A stretch of 32,149 nt of DNA from an uncultured Chloroflexota bacterium (GTDB taxonomy: Bacteria; Chloroflexota; Anaerolineae; Promineifilales; Promineifilaceae), in contig CAADGU010000566.1 of NCBI GenBank assembly GCA_900696625.1, forward strand, positions 1 through 32,149, read 5' to 3'. Positions 26,910 through 32,149 of the stretch are shown here, piece after piece. Position numbers and translations under genes: made by a program. The first letter of the stretch is position 1, and each line of letters begins with the position of its first letter. The notes beneath the pieces were generated by a model. It was not told the origin of the DNA. It made no database searches and worked only from the letters and a program-made list of their open reading frames with translations.

Positions 26910-29900
26910 TTATTTTAGAGTGTAGGTGAGAAAGAGGGGGGAGCGGTAACGGCCGTCCACCATTTCCACCACCCCACCCGGATATTGCTGCTGCACGGCC
27001 GTTAAATCTCCGGCGCGTTCGGGCAAAAAGACAAAAACCTGGTTGGGGGCGGGTGTGCCCACAGTGGGCAGCGGTTCGGCCACGTCAAAAAAGTTGACCC
27101 CTTTGTGGAAATCGGTCAGCAGGTAGGGGAAGGTGGGGAAGTCCGTATACATGACCGGCGGGCCGTAGAAATAGGCGGTCCAGTCACCCTCCAGGGTATT
27201 GAGATAGTGGGATATTTCGTGAGCGGCCTCGGTATTGACGTCGGCGAATTCGTTGGTGGTGGGGTAACGGCCGTAGTAGAACCAGACTTCGCTGAGGGCC
27301 AGGATGAGGGTGATGAGGATGAGCAGGTGAGTGGGTGAAGGTGTGAAGGGGTGAGGGGGCGTTGATCTGTTTACGTGTTCAGGTGGGGGGGTGAGGGTGG
27401 TGGTGACGAGGTGGATGATTTCGGCCAGGGCCAGGGCGGCGAGCAGGGTGATGGCGGGCAGAGCCACCAGCAGACGGTGGCTTTGCGGCGGGTCGAGCAG
27501 CAGCGCGCCGGCAAACAGGATTGTTACCAGAAACCAGATGGGCAGCAGGGCAAATTTGAACTGGCGCAGCCGGAATAAAGAAATGAGAAAACCAAGCAGG
27601 AAGAGCACGGCCGTGCCAAAACTGAGCAGGGGCGCATTGGGCTTGTAAACCGGACTGAGGTCTGCGCCGCCGTTAAAGGCCAGCGCCGCCAGCCGGAACT
27701 GCTGCCGGAACAGGTCAAACTGGCTCTGCCCGGTGCTGATGGCTTGCTGCGGCAGCCAGCCCTGCACAATGCCCAAGACATTGAGCCGTTCCATAAAAAT
27801 GGCCGGATGGCTGCGGTAAAAGAGGATGGCGGGCAGGGCGACAACCAGCGCCAGCGCCAACGCCGCCAGCAAATGCGCCGCCTGCGCCCGCAGCGTCTTC
27901 CTATCGAATAGCAGCGCCCAGGCCAGCAGCGCCAGCAAAATGAGAGGCAGCAGGCGGGCGGTGGTGAATTCATAGGCATTGAAGCCGATGACCAGACCGG
28001 CGGCCAGCCAGAGCGCGCGCTGCCGGGGAGCAACAGTGGGGCGTTCCCAGGTCACGGCCGTCAGCCCCAAGGCCAGCAGCACCAACAGCGGCGACCAGAT
28101 GTTGGTCATACCCAGATGGCTGTAGTGCAGGTGCAGATGGGAGCCAAGCAGCAAAATGGCCGCGCCCAGGCCAACGGCACGGCCGTATAACCGTTGCCCC
28201 AACAGATACGTCGCTGCCACCGTCAGCCCCCCCACCAGCGGCGACAAAAAGCGAACGGCAAATACAGTTTGGCCAAAAATGGAAATGGGCACGGCCGTCA
28301 GGTAAAGCGACAGCGTCGGGTTGGTCAGCCAGCCCGTGCCAAAGGGGATGCGCAGCTGGCCGTTCAGGATTTGGGCTGCGTTCAGCCCCAGGCTGGCCTC
28401 GATGCCGCTGAGGACAAAGGGCTGCTGGCTGAGGCGGAAATAACGCAGGGCAACGGCCGTGAGGAAGAGGATGAGGGTGGTGAGGAAGGTAAAGCGTAAA
28501 TCGTGATCCGTAATCGGTGATGCGTGATGCGTGATGCGTGATGCGTGAGCGGGTTGGGAGAGGGCGAAGAAGGCGAGGGTGATGGCGGTGAACCAGAGGA
28601 GGAGGGCCAGGGACGGCCGTTCCGCGCCGGGCACGGCCGTGAAGCGATAGGCCAGCACCGTCAGCAGCAGCGCCGGAATGAACCACCAACGCCGTTCGGA
28701 AATGTCGCCCAGGCGCGGCCACTGCCAGGGGCGTTCGCCGCCCGCCCGCTGCCGCCAGGCCAGCACCGCCAGGGGAATGGCCGCTAACAGCAGCCAGCCC
28801 AACCCACCCGTGCCATCGCGGAACGCCATTTGCCCAAACATGGCAAACAGCAGGCTCAGGCCGATGAGGATGAGGGGGGTGAGGGCGGCAGGCTGAGGGG
28901 AGGGAGCGTCATTGGGTAATTGGGTAATTGGGTAATTGGGAGCGGTGGGCGGAGGGGATGAGGGCGTGATGGTTGGCAATTGATCATTAACCATTGGCAA
29001 TTGATCATTGCCCATTGGCAATTGATCATTAAGTTCAGCCAGAGTAAACGGCCGTGCCGCCGGTAACGCGGCTTCAATTGGCCCATTGGCTTTTTTGCGG
29101 GCGACAATGAGCAGGTAGGCGCCGGTTTCGCCAAAGGGTTCGTCGTAGTACGGCCGTAGCCAGCGGTCGGTCCACTTCAGGCTGCTCTCCCAGGGGGCCA
29201 CAATCCAATGCCCGGTCAGGGCATGCATGATGGCGGACGGGATGCCCTGGGCGTGCCCCATTTCCAGGGCGCGTAACGCTTCTTTGGAGAAGTAATACTG
29301 CCAGCGTTCAATGGCAAAACCGGCCTGCGCCAGCCGCGCTGCCCACACTTCCGGCGGGTCGGTGTGGGCGTGGCGAGAGATGGCGTTAAATTTCCCCCGG
29401 TACCACTCCGCCAGGCCAGCCGCGCCCAGCTTTTCCAAAAAGGCGGCCCCCCCCAACCATTCGGTGAAGTAATGGCTGGGCATGGTGATGAGGAAACGGC
29501 CGTCTGGTTGCAGCACCCGGTTCACCTCATTCAGCACCGGCTGGATGTCCGGAATATGCTCTAAAACGGAGTTGGAAAAGGCGCTGGCAAAGTGGCCGTC
29601 CGGGAACGGCAGCCGGTCGCCCATGGCCTGCGCCAGCACGTCATACTGGCCCGCCTGCGCCGACTTTTTCAGCGGATTCCACCAGGGGTCAATCCCGGCG
29701 GCCAATCGGCCGGGAAAGGTCATCTGGCTAAAGTGCCCATCGCCGCAGCCCACGTCCAACACCGGCGCGGGCAGTTCCACGCAGCCATAAAAGCGCGCCT
29801 CCACCGCCCGCAGTACGGCGCGAAAAGCAGGAATGGTTTTCAACTGCCGCCACAGCAAATCGTCGGAATTAGGAATGAGGAATTGCGAATTATGAATGGA

Positions 29901-29915
29901 TGTGTTCTCGGTCAC
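26910..29915 (-). CDS. SAM-dependent methyltransferase (class 11-like) fused to GT39/ArnT-like membrane glycosyltransferase
   Basis: 1001 aa; N-terminal PVLDVGCGDGHFSQMTFPG...LPFPDGHFASAFSNSVLEHIPDIQPVLNEVNRVLQPDGRFLITMPSH. C-terminal multi-TM region with SLGLNAAQILNGQLRIPFGTGWLTNPTLSLYLTAVPISIFGQTVFAVRFLSPLVGGLTVAATYLLGQRLYGRAVGL. The linker is repeat-encoded. Confidence 0.8.
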   Translation of the reverse strand: MTENTSIHNSQFLIPNSDDLLWRQLKTIPAFRAVLRAVEARFYGCVELPAPVLDVGCGDGHFSQMTFPGRLAAGIDPWWNPLKKSAQAGQYDVLAQAMGDRLPFPDGHFASAFSNSVLEHIPDIQPVLNEVNRVLQPDGRFLITMPSHYFTEWLGGAAFLEKLGAAGLAEWYRGKFNAISRHAHTDPPEVWAARLAQAGFAIERWQYYFSKEALRALEMGHAQGIPSAIMHALTGHWIVAPWESSLKWTDRWLRPYYDEPFGETGAYLLIVARKKANGPIEAALPAARPFTLAELNDQLPMGNDQLPMVNDQLPTITPSSPPPTAPNYPITQLPNDAPSPQPAALTPLILIGLSLLFAMFGQMAFRDGTGGLGWLLLAAIPLAVLAWRQRAGGERPWQWPRLGDISERRWWFIPALLLTVLAYRFTAVPGAERPSLALLLWFTAITLAFFALSQPAHASRITHHASPITDHDLRFTFLTTLILFLTAVALRYFRLSQQPFVLSGIEASLGLNAAQILNGQLRIPFGTGWLTNPTLSLYLTAVPISIFGQTVFAVRFLSPLVGGLTVAATYLLGQRLYGRAVGLGAAILLLGSHLHLHYSHLGMTNIWSPLLVLLALGLTAVTWERPTVAPRQRALWLAAGLVIGFNAYEFTTARLLPLILLALLAWALLFDRKTLRAQAAHLLAALALALVVALPAILFYRSHPAIFMERLNVLGIVQGWLPQQAISTGQSQFDLFRQQFRLAALAFNGGADLSPVYKPNAPLLSFGTAVLFLLGFLISLFRLRQFKFALLPIWFLVTILFAGALLLDPPQSHRLLVALPAITLLAALALAEIIHLVTTTLTPPPEHVNRSTPPHPFTPSPTHLLILITLILALSEVWFYYGRYPTTNEFADVNTEAAHEISHYLNTLEGDWTAYFYGPPVMYTDFPTFPYLLTDFHKGVNFFDVAEPLPTVGTPAPNQVFVFLPERAGDLTAVQQQYPGGVVEMVDGRYRSPLFLTYTLK
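28503..29034 (-). repeat. In-frame low-complexity repeats inside CDS: GATGCGTGATGCGTG, GGGTAATTGGGTAATT and TGATCATT..CCATTGGCAAT units
   Basis: Encode (minus) ASRITHHASPITDHDLRFT, APNYPITQLPND and LNDQLPMGNDQLPMVNDQLPT within the linker of the fusion protein. Same sequence families as the intergenic hairpins. Confidence 0.85.
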
Positions 29916-29992
29916 TGGTCATTGGGTCATTGGGTAATTGGGTAATTGATATCCTTGTCACCGCTCACTGCTCACTGCTCACCGCTCACCCA
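29911..29992. repeat. CATTGGGTAATT and CACTGCTCACCGCTCA tandem repeats between GT genes
   Basis: gtcactggtcattgggtcattgggtaattgggtaattgatatcc...ccgctcactgctcactgctcaccgctcac; supplies GGT GAG CAG TGA, the end of the GT4 CDS. Confidence 0.75.
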
Positions 29993-31243
29993 CCCGTCTC
30001 GCATCTGGCGCAGGCGTTCGTAGGCGGCGGGTTCGCGGGTGGTGGGGTCGTGACGGCCGTCGAGCAGATTTTGGAAGAGGTCGGTGTAGGCGACGGCCGT
30101 TTGCGCCGGGCTGAAACTTTCGGCAATCAGGTGACTGTCACGTTGGTATCGCCGCTTATCGGAAAGGATGCTGATGATCGCCTGCGCCAGCGCCTCATGG
30201 TCGCCAATGGGTGTCACTTCCCCCATGCCCGTCATGGTGACGGGCTGGCGCACACCGGGCAGGGCGCAGGCCGCCACAGGTACGCCATTTTGCATCGCCT
30301 CAATTTGCACCAGGCCAAAACTTTCGGTGCTGTTCAGGCTGGTGACGCAGAGTACATCCAGATTTTTGTAAAAGGCGGTCAGATCGGCCCCTTCCAGATT
30401 GCCGAGCAGCCGGTAATGGTTTTTGTATTTCTCAAACAGCGGCACTAACCGGGCGGCGTAGGCTTCTTCACCCAGGATATTTTTGTATGGCCCGGCATGA
30501 AGGACAATGGCGTCCGGGAAGGCGGCCAGCACGGCGGGCAGGGCGTTAAGCAGCACTTCCACCCCCTTTTCAGTAGCTAAACGAGCAGCGATACCGATGA
30601 CGGGACGCCTGCGCTGAGCGGCAGCCGCAGGTTGCCCGTCGAAGTGGCCGTGCAGCCCTCGTGCCTCACAAAACTGCTGCGCCGCTTCATCCGAACAGTA
30701 GGCCAGTTCTACTGGCGGTGGGATGATGTGCAGCTTTTTACCCAGGTATTGGGCCAGGTAAGGGGAGTGTGTGCCGTAATCGCGGGTATAGGTCACGACT
30801 GCATCCGCCAGATTCCCGGCCATCTGGTTCATGCCTTGCACCACCCGGTCTACCAGCCGGTTAAAGCCGCCCTCCGGCAGTTGCAGGTCGCAGTGATAAG
30901 TCAACACCACCGGTTTGCCCATCAGCCGCCCACGCAGGGCCACGCCGGGCGCGTCAAACTGGGGCAGGTGCAGGTGAATGACGTCCGCCTTTTGCGCCAG
31001 TTTCCAGGCCATCGGCCCAAAACCGGGCATGATCACCCCTTTGCTGACGCGGAAGGTGACGGGCACACGCACAATTTTGACGCCATCCTGCAAATCATAC
31101 AGCGGCAGTTTCTTGTCATACTGCGAAGTAAGCACGGTGACATCATGCCCCTGCTGCGCCAGCGCCCGGCTAAGGCGCTCCACGTAAATGGTCAGCCCGC
31201 TCACCCAGGGGCGGTAATAAGTCAATACTTCCAGAATTCTCAT
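29972..31243 (-). CDS. Glycosyltransferase family 4 (GT-B) protein
   Basis: 423 aa; MRILEVLTYYRPWVSGLTIYVERLSRALAQQGHDVTVLTS...PVIGIAARLATEKGVEVLLNALP...STESFGLVQIEAMQNGVPVAACALPGVRQPV. Confidence 0.9.
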   Translation of the reverse strand: MRILEVLTYYRPWVSGLTIYVERLSRALAQQGHDVTVLTSQYDKKLPLYDLQDGVKIVRVPVTFRVSKGVIMPGFGPMAWKLAQKADVIHLHLPQFDAPGVALRGRLMGKPVVLTYHCDLQLPEGGFNRLVDRVVQGMNQMAGNLADAVVTYTRDYGTHSPYLAQYLGKKLHIIPPPVELAYCSDEAAQQFCEARGLHGHFDGQPAAAAQRRRPVIGIAARLATEKGVEVLLNALPAVLAAFPDAIVLHAGPYKNILGEEAYAARLVPLFEKYKNHYRLLGNLEGADLTAFYKNLDVLCVTSLNSTESFGLVQIEAMQNGVPVAACALPGVRQPVTMTGMGEVTPIGDHEALAQAIISILSDKRRYQRDSHLIAESFSPAQTAVAYTDLFQNLLDGRHDPTTREPAAYERLRQMRDGWVSGEQ

Positions 31244-31284
31244 GCGGTATTCCTGTTGTTCATGCGGTTATACACGCCGTTTTC

Positions 31285-31353
31285 GCGTGATGCGTGATGC
31301 GTGACGAGTGAGGTGTGAATGACCTCTGATCACGCCTCACTCGTCACTCGTCA
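31285..31353. repeat. GTGACGAGTGAGG(T/C)GTGA hairpin; contains the stop codon of the flippase-like CDS
   Basis: Arms 31301-31318 / 31330-31347, 18 bp with 1 mismatch. Confidence 0.85.
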
Positions 31354-32149
31354 GGCTCTTCTCCCGTTTCATATAATTCTGCGTCGTCCGCACCACCGCG
31401 CCAATGGTGGAGCCGGTGGCGGCAATGCCGATGAGGCCGAGGATGGTGAGCATGAGGTAGTTCATGGCGTGGTAGGCAAAGGCGAAGCTGGCCGAGGCGG
31501 CTGCCGGCTGGCCCAGGAGAGCCAGTGCGGCGGTAACGCCAGCCTGAAAAACGCCAACGCCGCCGGGCGAAGAAGGCGCAGCAATGCTCAGCGCGGCGGC
31601 GCAGACGACGAAGGCGGCCATGGGTACGGTCACATCTAACCCCACGGCCCGCATCCCAATCCAGTAGGCAAAGATGATGGGCAGCCAGACCAGCACGCTG
31701 AGGGTGAGCAAAATCACGCCGTCTTTGAGCCTGGTGAGGCTGTCTAGCCCTTTGAGGACGTCATCCACGCGGCGCACCCAGGTATCGGTGTTCAGCCGGG
31801 GGATGCGGTTCAGGATGAGGGTAGCCAGGCGGCGGAAGAACGGCCGTTGGTTAGCGGCCACAATCAACACCACAATGGCGATAACGGCCAGTACGCCGGT
31901 AATCAGCGCCGCCCGCTGAAATTCCGGCGGTAATGTCGGCGCATAGGCGAGGGTGAAGGGCAGCAGCGCGACGATAAACATCATGTCCAGCACCCGCTCC
32001 ACGACCATCGTGGAAATGCTTTGGGAGATGGTGAGGGGCGGTACGCTGCCCATGAGGACGGCGCGGGCCACATCCCCCAGGCGAAAGGGCAGGTACATGT
32101 TGAGCATATAGCCAATGTTCTGCACATGGAATACCTGCCCGTATCTGAC
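31337..32149 (-). CDS. Lysylphosphatidylglycerol synthase TM region / UPF0104 flippase-like membrane protein; truncated at window edge
   Basis: QNIGYMLNMYLPFRLGDVARAVLMG...TISQSISTMVVERVLDMMFIVALLPF...APSSPGGVGVFQAGVTAALALLGQPAAASASFAFAYHAMNYLMLTILGLIGI. The frame is open to the window end, so the true start is outside. Confidence 0.85.
   Translation of the reverse strand, partial: VRYGQVFHVQNIGYMLNMYLPFRLGDVARAVLMGSVPPLTISQSISTMVVERVLDMMFIVALLPFTLAYAPTLPPEFQRAALITGVLAVIAIVVLIVAANQRPFFRRLATLILNRIPRLNTDTWVRRVDDVLKGLDSLTRLKDGVILLTLSVLVWLPIIFAYWIGMRAVGLDVTVPMAAFVVCAAALSIAAPSSPGGVGVFQAGVTAALALLGQPAAASASFAFAYHAMNYLMLTILGLIGIAATGSTIGAVVRTTQNYMKREKSLTSDE

Overview
32 kb of bacterial DNA. The lineage looks like a Chloroflexota/Anaerolineae-type filamentous bacterium; this is inferred from protein style and is not proven here. 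Genes recognised: a partial class Ic aspartate aminotransferase; a TGS/ThrRS-like + uridine-kinase fusion; a zinc-dependent phospholipase C-like protein; an SLT lytic transglycosylase; a zinc-type alcohol dehydrogenase/quinone reductase; a YbaK/ProX deacylase; a DUF2281/PemK-MazF toxin-antitoxin pair; an acyl-CoA carboxylase beta subunit; a TPR/TM protein; a PP2C phosphatase; and RNase J. The minus strand then carries a giant secreted protein of about 4,260 aa (seven beta-helix modules, about 12 Ig-like/NEW3-like repeats, one CARDB-like domain), a Flp-type pilin with a long C-terminal extension, a methyltransferase-GT39-like fusion, a GT4 glycosyltransferase and a partial LPG-synthase/flippase-like membrane protein. 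Two genome-scale signals stand out. (1) The perfect palindrome ACGGCCGT occurs roughly once per 450-500 bp on both genic and intergenic DNA and in all three codon phases, resembling the cyanobacterial HIP1 element. (2) Low-complexity tandem-repeat hairpins with several unrelated unit sequences sit directly at gene 3' ends. They often supply the stop codon and last few amino acids, and they also occur in frame inside one CDS. The giant protein shows a clear two-domain duplication and two classes of beta-helix module. No CRISPR array, rRNA or tRNA was recognised.
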